Source of the DNA: Rhodococcus sp. P1Y
Lineage (GTDB): Bacteria > Actinomycetota > Actinomycetes > Mycobacteriales > Mycobacteriaceae
NCBI RefSeq assembly: GCF_003641205.1
Contig: NZ_CP032762.1
Location: forward strand, 868,001 to 932,000
Direction: 5' to 3'
DNA: 64,000 bases
Under the pieces are notes generated by a model. The model was given only the letters and a program-made list of their open reading frames with translations. It searched no databases and had not been told where the DNA came from. Made by a program: the position numbers and the translations under genes. Numbering within the stretch: the stretch's first letter is position 1; each line of letters opens with the position of its first letter. Below are positions 1 to 7,728 of the stretch, piece by piece.

Positions 1-164
1 AGGCTGCGAACGGCGTCGACTCCCGAGGATGCGATCGACTGGCGCTTGTCCATGTCCAAGAACGCAGCGACGGCCGAGTCCTGGGCAGCACGGTCCTTAG
101 CTGCGCGCGCGCTGGGATCCGGTCCGCCGGAGCGTCGGAAGAGTCCAGGTCGGCGACTTGTCAC
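1..164 (-). CDS. Partial hypothetical protein (N-terminus), runs off the left edge
   Basis: An open frame on the minus strand begins at a GTG at 164 and continues past the first base of the window. It encodes about 54 residues beginning VTSRRPGLFRRSGG, basic at first and then richer in Ala, Asp and Gln, with no membrane segment. Codon third positions are mostly G or C, as in neighbouring genes. The start lacks a strong Shine-Dalgarno sequence and could lie elsewhere. It would be divergent from the TerD gene, with about 135 bp between them holding both promoters. I do not recognise the family. An overlapping plus-strand frame (46-237) looks less protein-like, so the minus strand was preferred. 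The call is tentative. Confidence 0.4.
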   Translation of the reverse strand, partial: MTSRRPGLFRRSGGPDPSARAAKDRAAQDSAVAAFLDMDKRQSIASSGVDAVRS

Positions 165-301
165 CCGCCCGATAGTACTGACGGGAACTTCTCGGCGTGG
201 GGTGCGCGTTGGCGTTATGAACCAGGACGAACAGTGAGCAAACGGACACTGGGACGACTACGGTGATCCCGACAGGGGATCCACAGCGAAAGGACTTCTC
301 A

Positions 302-877
302 ATGGGCGTCAGCCTCAGCAAGGGCGGCAATGTTTCTCTCACGAAGGCAGCTCCGAACCTGACCGCAGTGACGGTCGGTCTCGGGTGGGATATTCGCTCG
401 ACCACCGGCACCGACTTCGACCTCGATGCGAGCGCGATCGCGTTGGGCGCGGACAAGAAGGCGTTGAGCGACGGACATTTCGTGTTCTTCAACAACCTCA
501 AGTCCCCCGACGGTTCCATCGAGCACACCGGTGACAACACCACGGGTGAAGGAGACGGCGACGACGAGCAGATCAAGGTCGACCTCGCGGCAGTTCCGCC
601 GAACGTCGACACGATCACCTTCCCCGTCTCCATCTACGACGCCGATGCGCGTTCGCAGTCGTTCGGTCAGGTTCGTAACGCCTTCATCCGGGTGATCAAC
701 CAGGCCGACCAGACCGAACTTGCCCGCTACGACCTCAGTGAGGACGCATCGACCGAGACCGCGATGGTGTTCGGCGAGCTGTACCGCAACGGCGCCGAGT
801 GGAAGTTCCGTGCAGTGGGCCAGGGCTACGCGTCCGGTCTTGCCGGAATCGCCCGTGATTTCGGAGTAAACGTCTAG
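302..877 (+). CDS. terD: TerD family protein (tellurium/stress resistance)
   Basis: The 191-residue protein is a complete single-domain TerD. It starts [14 protein letters not shown], has the calcium-binding acidic segment [12 protein letters not shown] (about residues 37-48) and the second acidic stretch DDEQIKVDL. The family forms cytoplasmic Ca-binding beta-sandwich proteins linked to tellurite, phage and oxidative stress resistance; the exact activity is unresolved. The start at 302 is chosen because AAAGGA lies 7 bases upstream; an in-frame GTG at 263 would add 13 residues with no family similarity. The gene is followed by a strong terminator-like hairpin and then by a DUF475/TerC-like gene in the same direction, a common TerD partner. 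Confidence 0.93.
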   Translation: MGVSLSKGGNVSLTKAAPNLTAVTVGLGWDIRSTTGTDFDLDASAIALGADKKALSDGHFVFFNNLKSPDGSIEHTGDNTTGEGDGDDEQIKVDLAAVPPNVDTITFPVSIYDADARSQSFGQVRNAFIRVINQADQTELARYDLSEDASTETAMVFGELYRNGAEWKFRAVGQGYASGLAGIARDFGVNV

Positions 878-902
878 TAAAGCGCTGGTCAAGATTGGGC
901 CT

Positions 903-938
903 AACCCCGCTTCATCGTTCATGATGAAGCGGGGTTTT
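903..938 (+). terminator. Strong hairpin after terD
   Basis: Arms AACCCCGCTTCATC (903-916) and GATGAAGCGGGGTT (923-936) form a perfect 14-bp stem with a 6-base loop, followed by TT. It lies 26 bp past the terD stop and before the DUF475 gene, so it probably ends or attenuates terD transcription. The short T-tract is usual for actinobacterial terminators. Confidence 0.85.
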
Positions 939-999
939 CGCGTTTCATCCCGGTCCGTTTCGTCCCATCTTGCGCCGGCTACAGAAAGGCCACACGCCC

Positions 1000-2127
1000 G
1001 TGGTTCTACGCATCTTCGGTTGGTCCATCGGCGTCACGATCGTCTCCGTGATCGTGGCCTACCTCTACGGGGGATGGCAAGCGCTGTTCCTCGTGCTCAT
1101 CCTCGGCATCCTCGAAGTGTCCCTGTCCTTCGACAATGCCGTCATCAACGCAACCGTGCTGCGGCGGATGAGCGAGTTCTGGCAGAAGATCTTCCTGACG
1201 ATCGGCATCATCATCGCCGTCTTCGGTATGCGCCTGCTTTTCCCACTCGTCATCGTCTGGGCAGCATCCGGTCTAGGCCCCGTCGCCGCGATCGACCTTG
1301 CGCTCAACCCACCCGCGGACGGTGCCGCAACGTTCCCGGACGGTTCGAAGAGCTACGAAACGCTTCTGACCGACGCGCACCCGCAGATCGCGGCATTCGG
1401 CGGCATGTTCCTGCTGATGCTGTTCCTCGGCTTCATCTTCGAGGACCGCGAGATCACCTGGCTCAGTTGGCTCGAGAAGCCACTCGCGAAGATCGGCCGG
1501 CTCGACCAGCTGTCCGTCGTCGTCGCCAGCATCATTCTGGTTCTCACCGCCGAGTTCCTGGCGGAGGACGACAAGATCTCGACCGTCATGGTGGCGGGAG
1601 TGCTCGGCATGGTCACCTACATCGCCGTCAACGGGTTGGGCGAGTTGTTCCACATCGAAGAAGAAGGTGAAGAAGGCGCCGACGCAGTAGAAGGTGCCAC
1701 CGCATCCTCGGGTGGCCCGACGCAACTGGCCAAGGCCACCGGCAAGGCCGGGTTCTTCCTGTTCCTCTACCTGGAGGTTCTCGACGCCTCCTTCTCCTTC
1801 GACGGTGTAATAGGCGCGTTCGCCATCACTGCCGACCCGATCATCATCGCCCTCGGCCTCGGCTTCATCGGCGCGATGTTCGTCCGTTCGATCACGGTGT
1901 TCCTGGTTCGCAAGGGAACGCTGTCCGACTACGTGTACCTCGAGCACGGCGCGCACTGGGCCATCGGCGCACTGGCCATCATTCTGATGGTCTCCATCGG
2001 AGTGCACATCAACGAGATCATCACCGGCCTCGTCGGCGTGTTCTTCATCGGCGCCGCGTTCATCAGCTCGGTGATGCGGAACCGAAAGCTCGAGGCCAAG
2101 GGCACCGACACCCACGTTCACGTCTGA
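1000..2127 (+). CDS. DUF475 / TerC-like integral membrane protein
   Basis: A 375-residue polytopic membrane protein of the DUF475 (TerC-like) family. It carries the duplicated TerC signature: EVSLSFDNAVINA near residue 40 and EVLDASFSFDGVIGAFAI near residue 260, each placing an acidic residue and an Asp within a membrane helix. TerC-type proteins are linked to metal-ion (for example manganese) export and tellurite resistance and often pair with TerD. GTG at 1000 is the preferred start, with GAAAGG about 10 bases upstream; a TTG at 970 would add ten non-hydrophobic residues. A low-complexity acidic and Ala/Ser-rich loop near residues 215-245 separates the two halves. Substrate is not predictable. 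Confidence 0.9.
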   Translation: MVLRIFGWSIGVTIVSVIVAYLYGGWQALFLVLILGILEVSLSFDNAVINATVLRRMSEFWQKIFLTIGIIIAVFGMRLLFPLVIVWAASGLGPVAAIDLALNPPADGAATFPDGSKSYETLLTDAHPQIAAFGGMFLLMLFLGFIFEDREITWLSWLEKPLAKIGRLDQLSVVVASIILVLTAEFLAEDDKISTVMVAGVLGMVTYIAVNGLGELFHIEEEGEEGADAVEGATASSGGPTQLAKATGKAGFFLFLYLEVLDASFSFDGVIGAFAITADPIIIALGLGFIGAMFVRSITVFLVRKGTLSDYVYLEHGAHWAIGALAIILMVSIGVHINEIITGLVGVFFIGAAFISSVMRNRKLEAKGTDTHVHV

Positions 2128-2137
2128 CGCTTCGATC

Positions 2138-2473
2138 TCACCAGTCGTCGAGTTTCGTATGGCCGTCCTGTAGCGCACGCGCGAACAGGGCGGCCTTCGT
2201 CGGTGCATGCCGTCCGACTGCGGCGTACTTGTGCCGAATCCGTGTGAGGTGGGTGTTGATCGTTCCGACCGAAATATGGACCGATGCAGCAGCGTCCATC
2301 TTCGAATCCGACGCGAACCACGCGATCATCACTTCCACCTCACGGGCGCTCAGCGGCGGCTTGCGGTACACACGTTCCTCCCGTTCGGGATCCGATGTTC
2401 TCCGTCCCGTCACGAGAAGCTGGGACGTGATCGAGGAACGTGACGACGGTGCACGTGTCTGGGTGATGATCAC
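2138..2473 (-). CDS. Small LuxR-type HTH protein, satellite of the nSTAND gene
   Basis: A 111-residue protein: about 35 variable residues, then a LuxR/GerE-type helix-turn-helix (LSAREVEVMIAWF, VSIGTINTHLTRIRHKYAAVG with position differences) and a tail TKAALFARALQDG. It has no receiver or sensor domain. The GTG start at 2473 has GAGGGGG about 9 bases upstream. It is closely similar to the product of 6426-6791 and to the C-terminal third of 6928-7611; all share RIRxKYAxxGRxAxTKxxLxxRAxxDG. The two small genes flank the nSTAND-WD40 gene, both on the opposite strand. A role as DNA-binding partners of that protein is inference; the DNA target is unknown. Confidence 0.8.
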   Translation of the reverse strand: MIITQTRAPSSRSSITSQLLVTGRRTSDPEREERVYRKPPLSAREVEVMIAWFASDSKMDAAASVHISVGTINTHLTRIRHKYAAVGRHAPTKAALFARALQDGHTKLDDW

Positions 2474-2673
2474 AGCGAAAGACCCCCTCGCGGGAAGGTG
2501 AAGCGTCGAGGGATACTCCCCGGCGCCCTCGTGGCGTCCCGACCGCCTGGTTCGATCCTCTGGTCTTTCTCACCCCTCCGCTACCTGGACCAGGGAGTCC
2601 GTACAAGTCAATACATCCGTACTGCCTCCGAGCAGCCTGTACGCCTCGAGTCCCGGAAAACCGACCGTCCGCT

Positions 2674-2688
2674 TATAGTCTGGCAATG
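2674..2688 (+). promoter_or_regulatory. Probable -10 element giving a leaderless nSTAND transcript
   Basis: TATAGT at 2674-2679 is a good actinobacterial -10 hexamer, and the ATG at 2686 lies 6 bases beyond it, where transcription normally begins. No Shine-Dalgarno sequence precedes the ATG. Leaderless mRNAs are common in mycobacteria and rhodococci, so the mRNA probably starts with the start codon. No clear -35 hexamer was seen. Confidence 0.55.
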
Positions 2689-5600
2689 AACGCAGTCCCC
2701 CTCGATCCCGTGTCCATTACGGACCGGGCTCAACTCGCCGCGGGGCTCCGCGCGCTTCGCGAGAATTCCGGCGTCACGTTTCGTGAATTGGTGCAGCGCT
2801 CCGGCGGATTGCAGGGCACGATCAGCGGTTGGTTCTCCGGGCACCATCTGCCGATCAAGTCGAGCGCAGACATGTTCGACCGCGTGCTCGTCGAACTCGG
2901 CATCGAGGACTTGGACGAGCGTCAGCGATGGTGGGATGCGGTCGGCAGGGTCCGATCTGCCCGAGGCCGTAAGCAGTCGGGTCGCGGCCCCGCCCCGTAC
3001 AAGGGTCTGGAGTCGTTCGACGCCTCGGATGCGGAGTGGTTCTTCGGGCGCGGTGACGTCGTCGAGATTCTCAGGGCGAGAGTGCATGCCGTCGCCGACG
3101 GTGGTGGCGGTGTCGTCGTCGTGCTCGGCGCCTCCGGCTCGGGTAAGTCGTCGCTTCTGCGGGCGGGTCTTGCCACTACGTTCCCGGGTCTCGGTGTCCG
3201 TTCCGGAATCTCCGACATGCTGGATTTCGCCGAGAACTCGGCCGGAGAGAGCGTCCTGATATTCGATCAGCTCGAGGAGTTGTGGACCCACGCGGACGGT
3301 GACGAGCGCACTCGCTTCATGTCAGCGGTCCAGTCGCGTATCGATGCAGGTGCGGTGGCAGTTCTCGGCCTGCGCGCCGACTTCTACTCGAACGCGATCG
3401 ACGAGCCGGTGCTCACCCAGGGCCTGGTCGACAACCCGGTCGTGCTCGGTCGTCTGAGCCCGGACCAACTGCGCGAGGTCATCGTCGAGCCCGCCCGTAA
3501 GGCGGGAATGACCGTCGACGACGCGCTTCTCCGTGTTCTGCTCGCCGAGATGGAACCGTCGGGATCGGTGTTCGCACACGACCAAGGCGCGCTGCCGATG
3601 TTGTCGCACGCACTGTTGGGGACCTGGCAGTCGGCGTCGGGATCGGTCATGACCGTCGACGATTACGTCGCGACGGGTGGCTTGCCGGGAGCCGTACAGC
3701 AGTCGGCCGAGAAGGTGTACTCCTCGCTGTCCGACGTGCAGCAGAGTGCAGCGAGGCGCACGTTCGTTCGGCTGGTCAACATCGACGGCGACGTGCTGAC
3801 CAGGCGTCGAGTGGCTCGGGCCGAGCTTTTTCGTAACGAGTCGACCGACGGTGACGTCGAGGCCGTTCTGGAGGACTTCACCGGCGCGCGGTTGCTCACG
3901 GTCGAAGAAGAGACCGTATCGGTGACCCACGAGGTGCTGCTCACCGCGTGGGATCGGCTCAGGAGATGGATCGACGACGACAGGCAGTGGCACCTCACAC
4001 ACCGTCGCCTCACCGACGCGGCAGTCCAATGGGACGAAAGTGGCCGAGACGTGGGCAGCGTTCTCCCCGTCTCCCGGCTCGCCTCCGTCCGGGAGTCGTT
4101 GGCCGAAGGTGATCGCGAAGACGACCTCAACGCTGTCGAACGTGACTTCGTCGCGGTGAGCGAAGCGCGTCACCGGCAGGAGGTAGCCGTCGACCGCAGG
4201 CGGCGTCGAACACTCAAGGGGTTGGCTGCGTCGCTGACGGTCATCACCGTTCTCGCCGTCTCGGCTGCGGCTCTGGCGTTCTCGGCTCGATCGGAAGCCG
4301 ACGAACGGCGGGTCGACGCGGAAGCCGCTCTTTCCGGGCAGCTGGCGTTCCAAGCGGAGCGCCTTCGAGGTGTCGATCCGGCTCTGTCCGTGCAGGTCGC
4401 ATTGGCCGCCTACGAATTGAATCCGACGGTGGTAGCACGGTCTGCTCTGCTGGATGCTTCCGCTCTGCAGGCCCCGGTGCGGTTCGCGGGTCCGCCGGGA
4501 GAGGCGATGGTGCGCACCGACTCCTCCGGCGAGGTGTTGTTCACTGCCGGTGCCGACGGGGTCGTGACGCTACGATCGCTGACCGCGACCGGTCGACCGG
4601 TGTTGTCGTCGATCGATCTCGGCGGACGTGGCGAGTCGCGGGTGATTGCGATCGCACCGTTCGCGCCCATCCTTGCCGTCGGTGGGACGTCAGGGACAAG
4701 TCTCTGGGAGTTCGCGGATCCGACCGCTCCCCAGAAGCTGGCCCAATTGCCGACACCGGTCACTGCGCTCGTGTCGTTCGATCCGCGTGGGCGGTGGCTC
4801 GCAACCGGCACATTCCGCGGAAATGCGACCCTGTGGGATCTCGGCGATATTCGAGCGCCGCGTGAGCTGGATACGTTGACCAACCCTGGAGGCGTGTCCT
4901 CGGTTGCGTTCTCGCCGGACGGGACCGCCATCGTCACCGGCGGAACCGGACGCTCGATTCGGGTATGGGACGTCATGGCACGTGAGCGGCCGATCTACGA
5001 CTCCGAGCGGGATGCAAGCACGTACGAATATCGTCAGCTTGCCTTCAGTCCTGACGGTAGGACTCTCGTTGCAGGAACGACCGGTCGTGAGGTGGCGCGC
5101 TGGTCGGTGGACGGTTCCGGTCGCCTACTCGGGCAGGCCTCGTTGACGGGGTTCGACGATTCCGTGACCGATGTGGCATTCAGCCGCGACGGCGAACGGA
5201 TTGTGGGCGTCGGCGCCGATTCCACGCTTCGGCTGTGGAACACGGGCGACGGTGAGTTGCTCGAAGCCTTGCCGGGTGGGGCGCAGCTCTCGTCCGTCGC
5301 CTTCGGTTCGGACGACCGAGTACTGGCAACAGCGGGCAAGGACGGGGTCGTGCGACTGTGGCCGCAGCCGGGCCCCGTGCTGGGAGGGCACGGTGACACG
5401 GTCTTCATCAATCCGATCGACGGAAGTGGCACCAAGTTGGTCGCCGGAGTGGGTGTGCGTGGCCCGGGCCTTCGGGTATGGGATCTGGCGGATCCTGCTG
5501 CAGCAGTGTCCGGCCGCGTGCCGTTGTCGGGAGTAGGCAACGAACGAGTGGACGGCGCAGCTGCGATCACGTCGGATGGCCGCATAGTTGCCGGTGGGCT

Positions 5601-6417
5601 GGTGAGTGGTGGGTTTCAACTGTGGGATGTCTCCGACGTGAACGATCCGGTTCTGCTGTCCGGCCCCAATCCTGCGGTTCGGACGCTCGTCGGATCCTTG
5701 AGTTTCGACGAGGCCGGTCGCATACTCGCGGTCTCGCCGCAGGACTCGACGGATGTCGCGTTGTGGGATGTGAGTGATCCGACCGATCCGAAGCCGTTGT
5801 CCGTGATCGAGGTCGGAGACAATCCCGTGGTGCTCGCGATCTCGCCGGATGGCTCGACGCTGGCGGTACCGACGGTCGGAGACGTGGTCGAATTGTGGAA
5901 TATCACCTCTCCCGAGACTCCAACTTTGCGTACGGTTCTCGGCGGCTTCGAGAACGACGTCAACGTCGCGGTCTTCAGTCCGGATGGCGCCGTGCTCGCA
6001 GCAGGCAGCGCTGACAACTCGGTTCGACTGTGGAACGTCGCCGATCCCGACGTCCCCACTCAGCTGTCCAGAATCGACGGGCTTCGTGCAGCGATCTTTT
6101 CACTCAATTTCGATCCGGCAGGCACGAGACTGGTTGCCGGCGTCGATGGAGTGTCGATGTGGGTGCTGAACATCGAGGACCCGACCTCGCCGAGCATCTA
6201 CGCGACACTCACCGCGTACGGCGATCGGGTGAACGACGCAGATTTCGGTGCGGATGGGTCAGTCATCTTCGGCGGCGGTCCGGCTCGCAACATCAGGGTG
6301 TGGCAGACCGACCCCGAGGTGGTCAAAGAGCGTATCTGTAGCTCGGGCGGGATGGGTATGACCCCGGAGGAATGGGACCGATATGCACCCGGCATCGAAT
6401 ACCGAGTGCTGTGCTGA
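2686..6417 (+). CDS. XRE HTH - nSTAND NTPase - transmembrane - WD40 repeat protein
   Basis: A 1243-residue multidomain protein. Residues about 14-60 resemble an XRE-type HTH (ending GTISGWFSGHHLP). PYKGLESF near 104 opens an nSTAND NTPase with Walker A GASGSGKSS (148-156) and Walker B SVLIFDQLEELW (189-200). A winged-helix-like and linker region runs to about 500. A single membrane segment (about 511-533) is followed by a coiled linker (SGQLAFQAERL). The C-terminal half has roughly 14 WD40-like blades with FSPDG...LWD cores (about 600-1225), enough for two seven-bladed propellers. STAND proteins are ATP-dependent signalling switches that assemble after sensing a ligand. Here a membrane-anchored propeller sensor is joined to a DNA-binding end. 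The ligand and targets are unknown. Three related HTH genes on the opposite strand surround it. Confidence 0.88.
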   Translation: MNAVPLDPVSITDRAQLAAGLRALRENSGVTFRELVQRSGGLQGTISGWFSGHHLPIKSSADMFDRVLVELGIEDLDERQRWWDAVGRVRSARGRKQSGRGPAPYKGLESFDASDAEWFFGRGDVVEILRARVHAVADGGGGVVVVLGASGSGKSSLLRAGLATTFPGLGVRSGISDMLDFAENSAGESVLIFDQLEELWTHADGDERTRFMSAVQSRIDAGAVAVLGLRADFYSNAIDEPVLTQGLVDNPVVLGRLSPDQLREVIVEPARKAGMTVDDALLRVLLAEMEPSGSVFAHDQGALPMLSHALLGTWQSASGSVMTVDDYVATGGLPGAVQQSAEKVYSSLSDVQQSAARRTFVRLVNIDGDVLTRRRVARAELFRNESTDGDVEAVLEDFTGARLLTVEEETVSVTHEVLLTAWDRLRRWIDDDRQWHLTHRRLTDAAVQWDESGRDVGSVLPVSRLASVRESLAEGDREDDLNAVERDFVAVSEARHRQEVAVDRRRRRTLKGLAASLTVITVLAVSAAALAFSARSEADERRVDAEAALSGQLAFQAERLRGVDPALSVQVALAAYELNPTVVARSALLDASALQAPVRFAGPPGEAMVRTDSSGEVLFTAGADGVVTLRSLTATGRPVLSSIDLGGRGESRVIAIAPFAPILAVGGTSGTSLWEFADPTAPQKLAQLPTPVTALVSFDPRGRWLATGTFRGNATLWDLGDIRAPRELDTLTNPGGVSSVAFSPDGTAIVTGGTGRSIRVWDVMARERPIYDSERDASTYEYRQLAFSPDGRTLVAGTTGREVARWSVDGSGRLLGQASLTGFDDSVTDVAFSRDGERIVGVGADSTLRLWNTGDGELLEALPGGAQLSSVAFGSDDRVLATAGKDGVVRLWPQPGPVLGGHGDTVFINPIDGSGTKLVAGVGVRGPGLRVWDLADPAAAVSGRVPLSGVGNERVDGAAAITSDGRIVAGGLVSGGFQLWDVSDVNDPVLLSGPNPAVRTLVGSLSFDEAGRILAVSPQDSTDVALWDVSDPTDPKPLSVIEVGDNPVVLAISPDGSTLAVPTVGDVVELWNITSPETPTLRTVLGGFENDVNVAVFSPDGAVLAAGSADNSVRLWNVADPDVPTQLSRIDGLRAAIFSLNFDPAGTRLVAGVDGVSMWVLNIEDPTSPSIYATLTAYGDRVNDADFGADGSVIFGGGPARNIRVWQTDPEVVKERICSSGGMGMTPEEWDRYAPGIEYRVLC

Positions 6418-6425
6418 ACCCAGCG

Positions 6426-6791
6426 CTACAGCTCGGCGATGTCGATCAGGCCGTCTTGCAAGGCCCTGGCGACCAGCGACGCCTTGGTCGATGCGGGTCT
6501 GCCGACGGAGGCGTACTTGGTCCGAATTCGGGTCAGGTGTGTGTTGACGGTTCCAAGCGACAAGAAAAGTGACTTGGCTACCTCGACCTTCGAATCGCAT
6601 TTGATCCAGCCCGTCAGGACCTGGATTTCGCGCTGGGTGAGCATCGGTCGCACGGCGAAGGGCGCCGACGCAAGCGGATTCGGGGGAACCTGAACCGCGG
6701 GCGGCACGAGCGAGATGGTCCGACGACGCGGAACTTCGGTGGCCCGATCGGTCGAAGGCACGAGTGTGGTGGTGTCCAAGCTGGCTGTCAT
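6426..6791 (-). CDS. Small LuxR-type HTH protein, paralogue of 2138-2473
   Basis: A 121-residue protein: about 50 variable residues, then a GerE-like HTH (MLTQREIQVLTGWIK, LSLGTVNTHLTRIRTKYASVG) and the tail TKASLVARALQDG. ATG 6791 is chosen because GGGGGAG lies about 7 bases upstream; an earlier in-frame start would add 13 unsupported residues. The stop lies 8 bp beyond the convergent nSTAND stop. Similarity to 2138-2473 across the HTH and tail suggests duplication. There is no receiver domain, so regulation would need a partner protein, abundance control or DNA context. Function as a transcription factor is inferred from the HTH only. Confidence 0.82.
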   Translation of the reverse strand: MTASLDTTTLVPSTDRATEVPRRRTISLVPPAVQVPPNPLASAPFAVRPMLTQREIQVLTGWIKCDSKVEVAKSLFLSLGTVNTHLTRIRTKYASVGRPASTKASLVARALQDGLIDIAEL

Positions 6792-6927
6792 CGAAAGTCT
6801 CCCCCAGTTTCCGCGGTCGTGGCGGAGCACAACCGTTCGCGCAAATGATCTTCACATGTAACTTGCAGGCTGTCTGCCCTGAAAAGTAGGGGCATTGAAA
6901 CTACAACTATCTTTTATTGTGAGGCTT

Positions 6928-7611
6928 TCAGGTCTGGTGCGGCAGCTCCGGCATCGGCAGCCACCCGTCCTCGACCGCTCGCTTGTACAGATCGGTCTTG
7001 GTCGGGGCTGGACGGCCTGCCTCGGCATACTTGTTTCTGATGCGAACCAGGTAGTCGTTGACGGTTTGCTCCGAGAGACCGGCCAACCGGGCGACTCGCG
7101 CCGCTTTCTCACCCGACGCATACAGGGCGAGGACCTCACGCTGCCGTGGGCTCAGCCCGACGTCGGGAAGTTGCGGGTCGCCGTCGATGGCCGCTGCCCA
7201 ATCGGTTGTGACGACCTGACCGCCTGCAGCAGCGCGACGGATCGCGGAGACGATGGCGGCGGCAGGCTCGGATTTGCGTACGACACCGAGAACCCCCGCA
7301 CGTGCCGCCGATCGGACGAGGAACGGGTTTTCGGCACCGGTGTAGACAAGCACCTGAGTACCGGCGGCGTGGAGCTTCTCGACGTTCGACCGAGGGGATG
7401 ACCCGTCGCCGAGTCGAAGATCGAGAACGACGAGGTCGAATGCGGGTCCGCCGGCGAGAAGGTCGTCGACGGTTGCCGCGACTGCCACGAGGTCGAGGTC
7501 GGCTTCGCCCGAGAGGATCGCGCGCAGACCCACCGCCACCGATTCGTGATCCTCGACGAGGCCGATTCGGCGCAGATCGATCTGTCCGCCGGAATCGCCC
7601 TCGGCCGACAT
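6928..7611 (-). CDS. LuxR/NarL-family response regulator
   Basis: A 227-residue response regulator. The receiver domain has the acidic pair ED near residue 20, phosphoacceptor Asp64 in LVVLDLRLGDG, a Thr in VLVYTGAEN and the conserved Lys in VVRKSEP. The C-terminal NarL/LuxR HTH (LSPRQREVLALYASG, LSEQTVNDYLVRIRNKYAEAG) ends with the same TKTDLYKRAVEDG tail seen in the two small HTH proteins beside it. No sensor kinase is adjacent. ATG 7611 has GGGGGA close upstream; GTG 7641 or ATG 7635 are alternatives. Its position third in the HTH group around the nSTAND gene hints that one control system is encoded here, which is inference. Confidence 0.85.
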   Translation of the reverse strand: MSAEGDSGGQIDLRRIGLVEDHESVAVGLRAILSGEADLDLVAVAATVDDLLAGGPAFDLVVLDLRLGDGSSPRSNVEKLHAAGTQVLVYTGAENPFLVRSAARAGVLGVVRKSEPAAAIVSAIRRAAAGGQVVTTDWAAAIDGDPQLPDVGLSPRQREVLALYASGEKAARVARLAGLSEQTVNDYLVRIRNKYAEAGRPAPTKTDLYKRAVEDGWLPMPELPHQT

Positions 7612-7728
7612 GGAGTCCCCCGTGGTTTGTATCATCCTCACCCTTGCTCGAGCCGTGGGTGCACTCTGCGCGCCCGACCGATAGTCGGCGGAAAGGGACT
7701 AATCGTTACGTTTGACCTGAAGGGGTGG

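Noticed and set aside
46..237. Plus-strand ORF of 63 codons before terD
   Set aside because: Arg/Gly/Ser-rich, no ribosome site; the minus-strand frame over 1-164 has better composition.
1273..2208. Long antisense frame opposite the DUF475 gene
   Set aside because: Composition is Arg/Glu/Asp/His-rich, typical of reverse-strand reading of a high-GC gene, and the opposite strand has a clear family match.
2686..6417. nSTAND protein as an Avs-type antiphage protein
   Set aside because: The HTH, membrane helix and WD40 propellers with no nuclease or other effector, and no neighbouring defence genes, fit regulation better.
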